64,000 bases of DNA from Spirochaetales bacterium UBA6872 (GTDB taxonomy: Bacteria > Spirochaetota > Spirochaetia > Sphaerochaetales > Sphaerochaetaceae): positions 1 to 64,000 of the forward strand of contig DKCO01000028.1 of the NCBI GenBank assembly GCA_002452215.1, given 5' to 3'. The first letter of the stretch is position 1. The number at the start of each line of letters is the position of its first letter. The position numbers and the translations under genes are program-made. Shown here one piece after another: positions 1 through 9,328 of this stretch. Under the pieces are notes generated by a model. The model was given only the letters and a program-made list of their open reading frames with translations. It searched no databases and had not been told where the DNA came from.

Positions 1-28
1 ATCTTAGCACAAGCTCGGCCAAGCTATA

Positions 29-68
29 ACAGTATGAATGGTTTTTTCAGTTTGCATAGGGGGCAAAA
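29..68. repeat. 40-bp direct repeat, copy A
   Basis: This 40-base segment matches positions 1726-1765 at 35 of 40 bases in the same orientation; both begin ACAGTATGAATG. The two copies bracket the AAA ATPase gene and the open fragment coupled to it. Read on the minus strand, the copy B frame gives a peptide like PLSKLEKAFILF, while here the same frame hits a stop shortly after PLCKLKKPFILL. It looks like a decayed remnant of the same coding sequence. Confidence 0.7.
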
Positions 69-146
69 GTGGCCAAAATCAAACAATCTTTTCCTGGTTT
101 ATCTTTAGTCCAACTTTTAGTTGCCAAGTCATGTACCCTATATTTT

Positions 147-1463
147 TCACATATTCTCAATACTCAGCCCAATCAACTCAGTCTTGAATCCTGGTATGTT
201 CTTCTTAAAGATTTCAGCCTTCTCGGCAAGTTTGTCTGGATTGTATTTGGACTTATTCCTCTTAACTTCATAAAGAGTGCAACTCTTATCAGAAAAATCT
301 ATTGAGACTATGTCAATTTCATTCTGCCCTTTACTATCCCACCAAGATCCAAGCATCGAGAATCCACCTTTTTCTTTAAGTAGCTCTACAAAATACGTTT
401 CTAGTGTTTTGCCTGTGAATGTATCATAATCTCTATTGACAATATTACGAAGTGTATCAAATTGTTCTAGTTCAATTAAATTCTGATTTGGATAAATAAA
501 TCTGAAATAGAACTTCATATTGGCATCTATTATTTTCCAGTGTGCTCTTCTGCTTTCTTTTGAGGAAAATAGTGGCTTGTTCTTCCTAATAACACAGAAT
601 ATGTTTTCTAGTTTTTCAATATATGCACCGGTGTTCTTTCCTATAACTGAATCTATTTCGCTTTGCGTTGTGTATCCATCTGCAATAAGACTTAAGATTG
701 AGAAATAAATAGAATAATCCTTCCCCATTTCTGATACTAAAATATCCTTTGCATCACTTAGAAATGGTGAATATGGTTCTGTTGCAGCCTTAATCATCTC
801 ATCTTTTGTATATGCACCGCCATCAAGCAAAAGAGAAAGATAGCGAGGGACTCCACCAGTTAACATATATAGGCACAGTAAATCTTCATTGGAATAATCA
901 GGATTATAGTCACTAAGGATTTCTTTTATAGTAGAAGGAGGAAAAGGCGTGAGAACAAGCTTTGCTGTACTTCTTCCAAATAATGGTTCTTTGGAATCTT
1001 CAAATATCTTGACCATCATTGATAAAATAGAACCAGATACAATAAGATTCATCTTAGAGCCATTCTTATATCTATCCCAAAGATTTTGCAACTCTGAAAA
1101 AAAAGACTCATTGATTTTTTGCAAATCCTGAAACTCATCAATCACCAAAGTAAAATGATTAGTCAATGAGAAAACAAATATCTCATTGAATAAGTCTTTA
1201 AGGTTATCAACTCTACCAGAGATTCTTAATCCTAAATCCGAAAACAGACACTCTTGCCACATTGACGCAAGCATTGACTCTGCTGTCTTAATAGTAAAAA
1301 GGTAACAAGCCATCTCACTTTGTTCCATTATCTGCCTAGCAAGTTCAGTCTTGCCTATTCTTCGCCTTCCTATTAGAAGCGTAAATGTAGCACTAACTTT
1401 GGATTGGCTTTCCATCTTCTTCAAGAGAGCTAACTCTCTTTCTCTACCATAGAATCTCTTCAT
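147..1463 (-). CDS. AAA ATPase with C-terminal DUF234/PD-(D/E)XK-like domain
   Basis: A 438-residue P-loop ATPase of the archaeal-ATPase/DUF234 type. Walker A is GRRRIGKT (residues 32-39) and Walker B is LVIDEF (about 106-111). A winged-helix-like middle follows. The C-terminal 80 residues carry an E...EID...EVK pattern (about 381-401) resembling the PD-(D/E)XK nuclease core seen in DUF234 proteins. The biological role of this family is unsettled; links to mobile elements or defence are often suggested. The ATG overlaps the stop of an upstream open fragment as ATGA, so the two are or were translationally coupled. The locus lies between two copies of a 40-bp direct repeat, which hints at acquisition as a unit. 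The ATPase family is confident; the function is not known. Confidence 0.82.
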   Translation of the reverse strand: MKRFYGRERELALLKKMESQSKVSATFTLLIGRRRIGKTELARQIMEQSEMACYLFTIKTAESMLASMWQECLFSDLGLRISGRVDNLKDLFNEIFVFSLTNHFTLVIDEFQDLQKINESFFSELQNLWDRYKNGSKMNLIVSGSILSMMVKIFEDSKEPLFGRSTAKLVLTPFPPSTIKEILSDYNPDYSNEDLLCLYMLTGGVPRYLSLLLDGGAYTKDEMIKAATEPYSPFLSDAKDILVSEMGKDYSIYFSILSLIADGYTTQSEIDSVIGKNTGAYIEKLENIFCVIRKNKPLFSSKESRRAHWKIIDANMKFYFRFIYPNQNLIELEQFDTLRNIVNRDYDTFTGKTLETYFVELLKEKGGFSMLGSWWDSKGQNEIDIVSIDFSDKSCTLYEVKRNKSKYNPDKLAEKAEIFKKNIPGFKTELIGLSIENM

Positions 1464-1777
1464 ATGATTATTTTAATAGCAGTTAAGTTAATGGTCAATA
1501 AAATAATTATATCGTCACGAACTACTACAAGAAACCTGTCTCTTTGGGGAGCAAAAGCTGATTTTATTTTGAAATCATGATTCTTTGCAAAAATCTCATC
1601 TCGCAATTCAGATGGCTCATTGTCTTTAGCTCCAATAGACATCTCTTTTGCATTATCTTTAAGTATCCTCGAAAGGCCATCATTGAATTCTTGGAAAAAG
1701 TGTACAGAGTATTTCTTGTAATCGAACAGTATGAATGCTTTTTCCAGTTTGCTTAGTGGACAAAATCTAAATGATTT
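1460..1777 (-). pseudogene. 5'-truncated open fragment coupled to the ATPase
   Basis: On the minus strand the frame is open from an in-frame stop at 1778-1780 to a TGA at 1460-1462 that overlaps the ATPase start (ATGA). The first ATG is only at 1642 and has no Shine-Dalgarno sequence, whereas convincing protein-like sequence starts earlier, inside direct repeat B (CPLSKLEKAFILFDYKKYS). I read this as the 3' end of a gene whose 5' part was lost where it abuts the end of the barrel-protein gene. I do not recognise the family. The coupling to the ATPase suggests a former two-gene unit. Confidence 0.45.
1726..1765. repeat. 40-bp direct repeat, copy B
   Basis: The partner of the repeat at 29-68, in the same orientation, about 1.7 kb away, with 35 of 40 bases identical. 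Here it forms the first readable part of the truncated minus-strand fragment upstream of the ATPase. Sharing it on both sides of the ATPase is consistent with duplication or insertion through repeated coding sequence. Confidence 0.7.
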
Positions 1778-2537
1778 TTATAAAGCAACCCCATCCTTGA
1801 TATTCATCATATGGGGGATACAATGGTGTCTGATAAAATACCCCAAGTTCCATTCTCCACCATCCAATGAAGCGCCAACCAATAGATGCTTCAGGTCTAA
1901 TCATGAGCCCATTATGGACCAGATTATAAGTACCGGCGTTTGAACCAAGCATAAGCCATTGTTGATACCAACCTGTGTTGATGCCCAAAGATACACTGAA
2001 TCGAGAAAGTTCATAGAGTTTTACTTTCATAGAAAGCCCCGCCTCTCCGAATTCCTCAGCAACTGCGAGCTTTCCAGTATCTGAACCAAGAGGCCTGAAG
2101 AAGTGCCCATACCTAAGATATGCCGATATTGTTATAGTATCAATTTGGATTCCAATATCCCATGCAGCTCCTATTGTAGGATAGCCATACAGCATAGTTG
2201 TATCGACATAGACATGTGACGCAAAATCAATCTGTGCATCTTTTCTAAAATATTCATCACTTTCTTTTTTTGATCCCTCAAAAGAGAAAGACTCATCATC
2301 CGAATCATTGCCCTGGACTTCATCTTCATTCTCAGAAGTCATTTGCAAATTATCATTTCTCGGAATGAATTCAATCGAATCATCATCGATTTCTGTTGTT
2401 TTGTCGCTTTTGTAATCCTCAAATTCACCAATTTGGGCATCATTTGCCAACGATAAAGAGTCCTCAACTGGGTTCGAGGCAAAAATTGGATGCAACAAGA
2501 CAACTAAGATTAAAACGTAAAGAAGTACTCTTTTCAT
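1767..2537 (-). CDS. putative outer-membrane beta-barrel protein
   Basis: About 256 residues. An N-terminal signal peptide (MKRVLLYVLILVVLLHPIFA) is followed by a very acidic linker (about residues 30-105, rich in D, E and S). The C-terminal half has alternating aromatic and glycine strands and ends in a hydrophobic tail (FIKII), typical of small outer-membrane barrels. I chose the ATG at 2537 because GAGG lies at good spacing before it. A GTG at 2549 would overlap the upstream stop but leaves four residues before the signal peptide. It is the last gene of the FN3-lipoprotein operon, so it may anchor or export those surface proteins. No family is recognised. Confidence 0.62.
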   Translation of the reverse strand: MKRVLLYVLILVVLLHPIFASNPVEDSLSLANDAQIGEFEDYKSDKTTEIDDDSIEFIPRNDNLQMTSENEDEVQGNDSDDESFSFEGSKKESDEYFRKDAQIDFASHVYVDTTMLYGYPTIGAAWDIGIQIDTITISAYLRYGHFFRPLGSDTGKLAVAEEFGEAGLSMKVKLYELSRFSVSLGINTGWYQQWLMLGSNAGTYNLVHNGLMIRPEASIGWRFIGWWRMELGVFYQTPLYPPYDEYQGWGCFIKII

Positions 2538-2545
2538 GTTTTGCC

Positions 2546-2995
2546 TCACTTTCCTTGATAATAATATGTGAGCGTTTTGTCATCATCTGAAAGCTTTATG
2601 TATTCGGGGCCATCGGTTGCTGTCGCATAATAATAGAACCTTAAAAATTCAGAAGTGCCATCTTCATAGTAAAGGAAAATATTTCCATTGCTCTTTGTTA
2701 TTGTATAAGTATCATATTCAACGGAATATGAACCCTTCACAGTTATTGGAGTATCAGAATCACCTGTGCTTTTTTCTCTTTTGAAAGTTCCAGCATTACT
2801 ATCAAAAGTGTAGAGAATCCCATAACCTTCGCCCTCATCTCCCGGAAAATATGCATACTTTCCTGAAATCACATTTGGAAGCTTTCCATCAAATTTGGGA
2901 ATAAGGCTCATTACAGCCTTGACATCATCACATGACGAAAGCAAAAAACATGAAAGGATTGCCATCAATATTATTCCAAAACCAAATTTCTTCAT
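2546..2995 (-). CDS. small putative lipoprotein
   Basis: A 149-residue protein with a type II signal peptide: MKKFGFGIILMAILSCFLL then lipobox LSSC, with the lipidated Cys at residue 22. The mature part is short, rich in Y, D, G and T, and looks beta-stranded (phrases such as GSYSVEYDTYTITKSNG), like the small lipocalin-like lipoproteins of gut spirochaetes and Bacteroidetes. The start overlaps the upstream FN3 gene stop by four bases (ATGA), so it is translationally coupled. Its function is unknown; the position between FN3 lipoproteins and a barrel protein suggests a shared surface complex. Confidence 0.68.
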   Translation of the reverse strand: MKKFGFGIILMAILSCFLLSSCDDVKAVMSLIPKFDGKLPNVISGKYAYFPGDEGEGYGILYTFDSNAGTFKREKSTGDSDTPITVKGSYSVEYDTYTITKSNGNIFLYYEDGTSEFLRFYYYATATDGPEYIKLSDDDKTLTYYYQGK

Positions 2996-5172
2996 TTCAC
3001 AGCAACCTCATAATTTTCTGAAACAGAATTCCTGTAATCAATAGAGAAAACATATGCTCCTTTGAATGCCTTTCCAGAGACAGAGATCTTATCTAATTTG
3101 ACATGACCTGGATACATACCCGAAACTTGGAAACCTCCTGTATTCGAACTCGCAGAACCTGTTCCGGACGCATTAACATGCATTTCATAGTTTCCAGTTG
3201 TATAGAAATTCTGGCTTTCTCCAAAATTCTTGTAAGTAAAATAAATCTGACCTCCAACACCTTCCATGGCTGCAGAATAAGTAATCTTGCTATCAGAATG
3301 ATAGTGATCTTTGTCCTCTGCCGTATCCAAGGCCTTCATTTGAGTACCCAAGTCAGATGCATTTCCATACCCTACAAGCCTAGCAATCTTGGAATTCTTC
3401 CAATAGCTTCTATAGTCCTTAGGAACATAGCCTTGCTTTTCCCATGGCTTTAATGAAAGCGATTCAAACATATCAACAAAGACTTCTGGCGTTATAGCTG
3501 CATATGAGTTCTTTGCATGTTTAACTTCACCACCTAGTGTACGTCCAAGCTCATCAGATGTATCAATATAATAATCATAAATCACAAGAGGTTCTGTGCT
3601 AGCATCATCAAAGAAACCATTATTAACTGTAAATGTCACTGATGTACCATCTGAGCCCACTCGAGTCAATGTTTGTTCTTTAGTCGATTGTGTTGTCCAT
3701 TTAACATGAACAGGATATACACCCTTACTGTTAGCCACATCACTTTGAAGAGGCTTATCAAAAGAGGTTGCAGAAATAGAATCAATAGGATCTGAGAGCA
3801 TACTGATTATATTTGAATTTGAAGTGCTACTTTGTTTTCCATCGCTATTTTTTACAGTGATTGAAACAGACTTTATCTCTTTAAGCTCAGTTTCTTTTGT
3901 TGGCATAGCACCAACTTTAAAGAATTTATTAATGTAGCTTCCGATATCAGATTCAGCGACCGTTTCATTTTCCGTAGTTTTATTTTTGAATTCTTTTACA
4001 ATTTCATACTCATATGAAACGCTCCTATCCTTATCATCAGCTCCTACAGGCAAATCAAATGAAAGCTTATATCCCATATTCTCTTTATCAGCAACAAGAG
4101 CTAGGTTTTCCACAGGAGAAAGAAGATATCCTGTTGCAACTCCAGCTTTGGACATTCCAATGTCATTTATTGCAATAACTGAATATGTGTATTCTATGTT
4201 TTGCCTTACATCGCCATCTTCGATTATATAGAATCCAAACTCATCCTTTTGAGGAAGAACATCGCTTGAGCCTTCTTCAAGGTTGTTGAAGATGTTTCTC
4301 TCTGTGCTACCAGGATTTGAGCGCTTGATGATGTATTTATAATTTCCATCATCATTGTTAGCTCTGAATTTCACTGTTATAGAATCTGTTGAGTTTCCTT
4401 TGCTAGCTATAACCTCTGGAGTAACAGGTGCACCTTGAACCAATGTATAACCATATCTTGATCCACTTATTTGAGCTTCTTCACCCGTTGGCCCTACTCC
4501 TTTTATTGCAAAGTAAAGCTCAGCTCCTTTTTCACTTTCATTTACATCATAGGAATAAAAATTCTCAACAGATTTTTCACTTGCATTTATTGTATTAACG
4601 TATTCGCCCTCAAGCCCAGATATGGATTCTATAGTTGACTTATAGATCTTGTAGCTTTCCACATTTGGCATCTGTTCCCACTTCACTGTTATAGATGTGG
4701 GACTTTCACCTTTAGAAGCATCAAGATTAATTGGCGATGAGAGTATTGTACCAGTGGAAACAGAAGATGTTTTTCCTGTCTTTCCTTCATATGTATGAGC
4801 TGTAATACGATAACTGTAGTACATATTTCTCTCAAGATCTTGTTTGTCGATATATGAAGTTCCATTCTCTATTGTCTCTGGAAGCATATTCCAGATTGCA
4901 TTATCAGGAGCTTCGCTTTCTTTATGTGATGTTTTTTCTACAGTATAATAATCAGCACCTTCTACAGCACTCCATCTGACAACAATCGAATCTGTATAAT
5001 ATGACTTTGTTGCATTAACGCTTCTTGGAGCTGCAGTCGAGAATCTAGTGCTAGAACTGCTTGATGAACCATTTCCACCAGGCTCTGTTACTTCGCCATT
5101 CGTCATCAATATAGATGCATTGCAAGAGATTATTAGGAGAAAGATTAAAGATATGAATATGAATTTTCTCAT
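2992..5172 (-). CDS. FN3-repeat surface lipoprotein
   Basis: A 726-residue lipoprotein. The start at 5172 gives a clean signal peptide (MRKFIFISLIFLLIISC, Cys 17) preceded by AGAGG; a longer frame from 5235 would put 21 charged residues in front and overlap the upstream gene. About five fibronectin type III-like modules follow, each recognisable by a VxW strand and a Y-x-(V/I)-x-(R/K) strand (for example IVVRWSAVEGADYYTVEK). The C-terminal 200 residues are not FN3-like and contain an FxFSIDY strand near the end. It lies 13 bases after the larger FN3 paralogue. Likely an extracellular adhesin or glycan-contacting scaffold; the ligand is unknown. Confidence 0.75.
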   Translation of the reverse strand: MRKFIFISLIFLLIISCNASILMTNGEVTEPGGNGSSSSSSTRFSTAAPRSVNATKSYYTDSIVVRWSAVEGADYYTVEKTSHKESEAPDNAIWNMLPETIENGTSYIDKQDLERNMYYSYRITAHTYEGKTGKTSSVSTGTILSSPINLDASKGESPTSITVKWEQMPNVESYKIYKSTIESISGLEGEYVNTINASEKSVENFYSYDVNESEKGAELYFAIKGVGPTGEEAQISGSRYGYTLVQGAPVTPEVIASKGNSTDSITVKFRANNDDGNYKYIIKRSNPGSTERNIFNNLEEGSSDVLPQKDEFGFYIIEDGDVRQNIEYTYSVIAINDIGMSKAGVATGYLLSPVENLALVADKENMGYKLSFDLPVGADDKDRSVSYEYEIVKEFKNKTTENETVAESDIGSYINKFFKVGAMPTKETELKEIKSVSITVKNSDGKQSSTSNSNIISMLSDPIDSISATSFDKPLQSDVANSKGVYPVHVKWTTQSTKEQTLTRVGSDGTSVTFTVNNGFFDDASTEPLVIYDYYIDTSDELGRTLGGEVKHAKNSYAAITPEVFVDMFESLSLKPWEKQGYVPKDYRSYWKNSKIARLVGYGNASDLGTQMKALDTAEDKDHYHSDSKITYSAAMEGVGGQIYFTYKNFGESQNFYTTGNYEMHVNASGTGSASSNTGGFQVSGMYPGHVKLDKISVSGKAFKGAYVFSIDYRNSVSENYEVAVK

Positions 5173-5185
5173 TTTAAACCTCTTT

Positions 5186-8100
5186 CTACAAAACCCTATT
5201 TGTGATTTTGGTAATATCAATCGCTTTGCCATCAACTGTTATTTCACCTTTGGATCCATCAATATAATAATCATTGAAGACAATGGTTTTCTTACCTCCC
5301 AAATATGAAGGAAAGTTTACAATAATAGGAGCATCCGGATAAGAAATCAGCCTTCTCAATGGGGTAGTAGCAAGAGGATGAAGAGGATCCCAATATATAT
5401 CAATCGTACGATTTTTTACCTGCCCACTTTCAACATTATACTGATTCCCAACACTATCGATAAAAGTATAGTTTGTAAATTTTGTATATCCATCCGTCCA
5501 AGGAGCTGTTTCCCATGCCCCCAATCCTGACGGCCTTGTAAAATATACTGTATTGTCTCTAGTATAAAACTCTTCAGTATCATTGCCTTCCCACCAATCA
5601 CTTTCCCACTTAGCGTCAGCCTCAGCATACAAAGGAGCCATAGCGTAAATCAGCAAGTTAACATATTCATAATCATACAAGCTATTCAATTCCACACTGC
5701 AATCAACCGTTCTTGATTTGTTGTGGTCTATAGTTGCATTTTCATTTTCGTTTATAGATGAAACGCTAGATATAATCGCAGCAGCCTTAGTTACACTAGG
5801 TCGCTCTCTTAGTTCACATGTAATTCTTCCATACTGAGAAATTGAAACAGATAATCCAGTGTATTCAGTTGAATTACTTGAGTCTATTACCTTTGGCTTA
5901 TTTGGATTTTTCAAATCGATTTTGTATTCATTCCCTTCAATCTGTAGATAATATCCAGTCGCACCAAGTGATTGTTCAAATGAATATTCCAACTTGCCTT
6001 CTCCCAAATCATTTGACGAAACATTAGTTGGTGGCAACAACGGATATCCATAGTTTGAAACATTATCAGAACAGTTTTGAACAGGTCCCTCTTGTTTGTT
6101 AATAACTGAAGACAAAGCATAATAATACGGTCTATCAGGCCTTCGATGCATATAAGTATCAGTATTTTCATTTATATATATTTTGTGATCGTCATCAAAA
6201 TTATTCGGCGTTTCGGAGTAATACAAATAATAACCATCAGCATCACTGGTCTTATCCCAGTTAACTTTTACACTATCATCGGAAATAGCTTTAGTCGCTG
6301 TTATATTCTTTGGAGGCATTATCCAGTTGCCTTTAACTCTTGTAGCTTCTCCTTCTGGCTTTTTAGAACCAACGACAGGGACAACAGTTACATAGTAAGG
6401 ACGTGATAGAGGATATTCATAAGAGCCCTCTTGATAAGTTGCCATTACATCATCCGATGAGAATGTGAATGTTGTATCGTTGCACTCTTTATAGATAATA
6501 CTGTTTCCACTACTTTCATCAGAGTACACCTCAACAATATACTTCTTCGCATTCTCGACAGGTTCCCAGCTTACTTTGATTGTATTTGCCAGTGCATTCT
6601 TTCCACCTGTGACAGTTGGAACTATAGAACCGAAAATAGACCCTTGAACAATCTCAGAGCTCTTAGCCTCTCCACTATACGAATCCACTACAGCAACTGT
6701 TATATCATAAACAAGGCCAGGAGTTAGATTGTTTTTGTCCTGAGCCAAAGCAATTGAAGTGCCTTCATTTACAACTACTTTCTTGTATTGAGAATCATCT
6801 TGCCCCTGCTCTTTGTAATAAACAATGTAACCTTTTGCATATTCCACAGGGTCCCATGAGATTGAGATTGTCTTATCGAAGCTATTCTTGGTTGCTGTTA
6901 TATTCTTAGCCTCTGAAAGCGTATTTCCAACAACTGGGCTCAATGATGGCTGCTGGCCGTTGTAATTTGAACTCTCATCGTTGTACACAGGTTGAATAAC
7001 ATAGCTGTAGCTTATTCCCTTTTTTGCACTAGTATCATCATAAGACGAATCTGATCCAGACACAGTTGCAAGTTCTTCGAATGTCGTCATTCCGTCTTCT
7101 CTTCTTGATATTTTCAAGCTCGCTTTACTCTTATCAAGATTGTTAGCAGAAAAACCCTCATCATTCCAACTCCAACTGATTGCCACTTTATCGGCATGGG
7201 CATTTTCACCTGACGTTACTTTAACGTCATTAATGAAATCGAATTGAGTCACAGTAGGGATTGTTTCAATTATAGCATCCTTTCCGCTTTCATCTGTTGC
7301 TAGTGTCGTTTCATCAAATGCTTTTTCATCCACAACAATTTGCATAATATAGATGTATTGATGCTTCTTTTTGTTCTCTTCTGCTGACAAAGCTACATTA
7401 TCTATATAGTTTGTATCAGAACCGGTATAGACAACAGTTCCTGTAGATGACGAGTTGTATTCATTTCTTGTTATTGTGTATGAAATATTTCCTGAAACAG
7501 GATGATATGGCTCCCATTTGAGAGAGATTGTGTATTTTGCATCGCCCTCTTGCTTTGAGTCAAAGCCACTATCCCCTTTTGCTGTAAAAGTTTTTGGCTT
7601 GCTATATATTGCCCACCCTGTGTCAGTTTTCCTGTTATCGATGCTTTCTTCATACATAACTTCTTTTTCATCGATTGTCATGCAATAATAAGACACAACC
7701 ATATATGTGTAATCAGTATTTGGAGAAATGCTTGTATCTGTATATGTATTTCCATCAAGTAGCAAATCATTTCCGTCTTTATCTTTAACTACTTCATAAT
7801 TGCCATCAGCTTTTTTCTTGAGGATTTTGAATTTCAATGTTGTAGACTCAGGTAATCCTTTGTTTATCTCTTTCGCTTCCCAGCTTAGTGTTATTTGGTT
7901 CAGTTCATTTTTTGATGCAGAAAGTGAAACCAATGCAGGTGGAATATAATCTGGATCGTTTTTTACATCTATCTTCTTTCTAAGGACCTCTTCTCCATCA
8001 ACAAAAAGCACAGCTGTAATTATTTTCTCCTCTGCTGATTGCAAAGGTATTTCATTTCCATCTTCAAAAGACGCTCCACTGAGCTCAGTCCCTTCGGATG

Positions 8101-8668
8101 AAAAATCGCCATCATAGTACTTGATGTCATATTTTACGATATTGCCACTTACAACAGATTTGATTTTAGGAATAGATGAGTATATTTTGAGAACATTCTT
8201 CGATAGCACTGTGCTTATTGTAAAGTCATTGACTATTGCACCCTCTTTCAAATCTGATGCAACTGAGATAATCTTCTGCCCATTTGAACTATTCATGCCA
8301 GCTTTCACTTGAAACACATAGCGCATATCCGATGGATTGGAGAATACATTTTCAAGAGTAAATTGGTTTTTGCCAGAAACTATGAAAGACCTCATATCCT
8401 TTCCTGATAGATAATCAGTAGCACTCTCATATTCGACAATGTAATATGTAGCACCCTCAACAGGATCCCAAGTAACAGTCATCGAAGGATTTGTCTTGCT
8501 ATGGTTATTTGCAACTGCAACATTCTTAGGAGTATTTATTGCATTCCTTATTGGAGAAAGTTCTATCTGGTCTTCAAGATCTGGTGTTATCGTGCAACTA
8601 TATAGAACAAGCAGAACAAGTGCTAAACAATATATGTATTTTTGTATTAAATTCTTTTTCATCAACAT
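5186..8668 (-). CDS. large FN3-repeat surface lipoprotein
   Basis: A 1160-residue lipoprotein with signal peptide and lipobox VLYSC (Cys 25). Residues from about 40 to 930 comprise seven or eight divergent fibronectin type III modules, marked by repeated strands such as MTVTWDPVEGATYYIVEY, ISISWDPVEYAKGYIVYY and IKVSWEPVENAKKYIVEV. The last 230 residues form a different domain sharing the phrase (N/I)DYYIDxSxGxxxxG with the paralogue downstream. It is the first gene of the operon. An alternative ATG at 8662 would trim two residues. The repeats are protein-level only; codons differ, so the modules are old. Probably displayed on the cell surface; adhesion or polysaccharide binding is inference. 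Confidence 0.76.
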   Translation of the reverse strand: MLMKKNLIQKYIYCLALVLLVLYSCTITPDLEDQIELSPIRNAINTPKNVAVANNHSKTNPSMTVTWDPVEGATYYIVEYESATDYLSGKDMRSFIVSGKNQFTLENVFSNPSDMRYVFQVKAGMNSSNGQKIISVASDLKEGAIVNDFTISTVLSKNVLKIYSSIPKIKSVVSGNIVKYDIKYYDGDFSSEGTELSGASFEDGNEIPLQSAEEKIITAVLFVDGEEVLRKKIDVKNDPDYIPPALVSLSASKNELNQITLSWEAKEINKGLPESTTLKFKILKKKADGNYEVVKDKDGNDLLLDGNTYTDTSISPNTDYTYMVVSYYCMTIDEKEVMYEESIDNRKTDTGWAIYSKPKTFTAKGDSGFDSKQEGDAKYTISLKWEPYHPVSGNISYTITRNEYNSSSTGTVVYTGSDTNYIDNVALSAEENKKKHQYIYIMQIVVDEKAFDETTLATDESGKDAIIETIPTVTQFDFINDVKVTSGENAHADKVAISWSWNDEGFSANNLDKSKASLKISRREDGMTTFEELATVSGSDSSYDDTSAKKGISYSYVIQPVYNDESSNYNGQQPSLSPVVGNTLSEAKNITATKNSFDKTISISWDPVEYAKGYIVYYKEQGQDDSQYKKVVVNEGTSIALAQDKNNLTPGLVYDITVAVVDSYSGEAKSSEIVQGSIFGSIVPTVTGGKNALANTIKVSWEPVENAKKYIVEVYSDESSGNSIIYKECNDTTFTFSSDDVMATYQEGSYEYPLSRPYYVTVVPVVGSKKPEGEATRVKGNWIMPPKNITATKAISDDSVKVNWDKTSDADGYYLYYSETPNNFDDDHKIYINENTDTYMHRRPDRPYYYALSSVINKQEGPVQNCSDNVSNYGYPLLPPTNVSSNDLGEGKLEYSFEQSLGATGYYLQIEGNEYKIDLKNPNKPKVIDSSNSTEYTGLSVSISQYGRITCELRERPSVTKAAAIISSVSSINENENATIDHNKSRTVDCSVELNSLYDYEYVNLLIYAMAPLYAEADAKWESDWWEGNDTEEFYTRDNTVYFTRPSGLGAWETAPWTDGYTKFTNYTFIDSVGNQYNVESGQVKNRTIDIYWDPLHPLATTPLRRLISYPDAPIIVNFPSYLGGKKTIVFNDYYIDGSKGEITVDGKAIDITKITNRVL

Positions 8669-8857
8669 GCATAGTAGATTAAAGGCAGGATAATATCAAT
8701 AAATTACACGACAAAACATGTTAATTTTGTTCGTTATCATACATTCTACACTGATTAAGCTTAATAATTTTGGAAAAACAGCTAGAAAATGAGTCAATAT
8801 CTGGGATAGAAAACAATTATAAACCTGCATAAAATTGAAGGTCTCAAGTGTAGTTTT

Positions 8858-8888
8858 GCATAGGCTATGAAATCCACATAGCCTACGC
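8858..8888 (-). terminator. strong stem-loop after the flavodoxin gene
   Basis: Arms GCATAGGCTATG (8858-8869) and CATAGCCTACGC (8877-8888) with a seven-base loop form a 12-bp stem with one G-T pair, just past the flavodoxin stop. No T tract follows on either strand, so it is either a weak terminator or a 3' mRNA-stabilising hairpin. Confidence 0.55.
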
Positions 8889-8899
8889 AATCGAAAAAA

Positions 8900-9319
8900 T
8901 TAACCAGCAATAAGCTTTCCTAGCTTCTCTGCACCGCTAAGGGCAATATCATCTGGCTCGCCATTTGCAATCAAAGTATCCAGTACATCTGCGCCATAGG
9001 CCTTTGCTCTTTCTTCCCAGGAACGCATCCATTCCCCATCTCCCCAGCCATAGGATCCGAAAAGAACGATCTTCTTATCCTTCAAGCTTGACTCTATAGA
9101 TTCAAACATAGGCTCGAATGTATCTTCCTCAAGAACCTCTGACCCCATAGCTGGACAGCCAAAAGCAAAGCGATCATATTTTGGCATGTCTCCCGGTCCA
9201 AAGCTGGCTGCCTCAATGACATCAACTTTACCGCCAGATTCCTTTGCTCCATTTGCAACACTTTTTGCAAGTGTCTCTGTATTGCCTGTTCCAGACCAGT
9301 ACACAACAGCAACTTTCAT
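8900..9319 (-). CDS. flavodoxin
   Basis: A 139-residue short-chain flavodoxin. The FMN phosphate loop WSGTGNTE is at residues 8-15. FGCPAMGSE and LFGSYGWGDGEWM match the two flavin-flanking loops, with an aromatic stacking residue in each region expected. It carries electrons in place of ferredoxin when iron is short. It follows the DUF3793 gene by nine bases and shares its promoter, which carries two metalloregulator-like inverted repeats. Induction under iron limitation is therefore a reasonable inference. Confidence 0.93.
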   Translation of the reverse strand: MKVAVVYWSGTGNTETLAKSVANGAKESGGKVDVIEAASFGPGDMPKYDRFAFGCPAMGSEVLEEDTFEPMFESIESSLKDKKIVLFGSYGWGDGEWMRSWEERAKAYGADVLDTLIANGEPDDIALSGAEKLGKLIAG

Positions 9320-9328
9320 ATTATCCTC

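Noticed and set aside
8696..8890. A 64-codon minus-strand frame between flavodoxin and the FN3 operon
   Set aside because: No ribosome site, and its first part overlaps the stem-loop at 8858-8888; it looks like chance.
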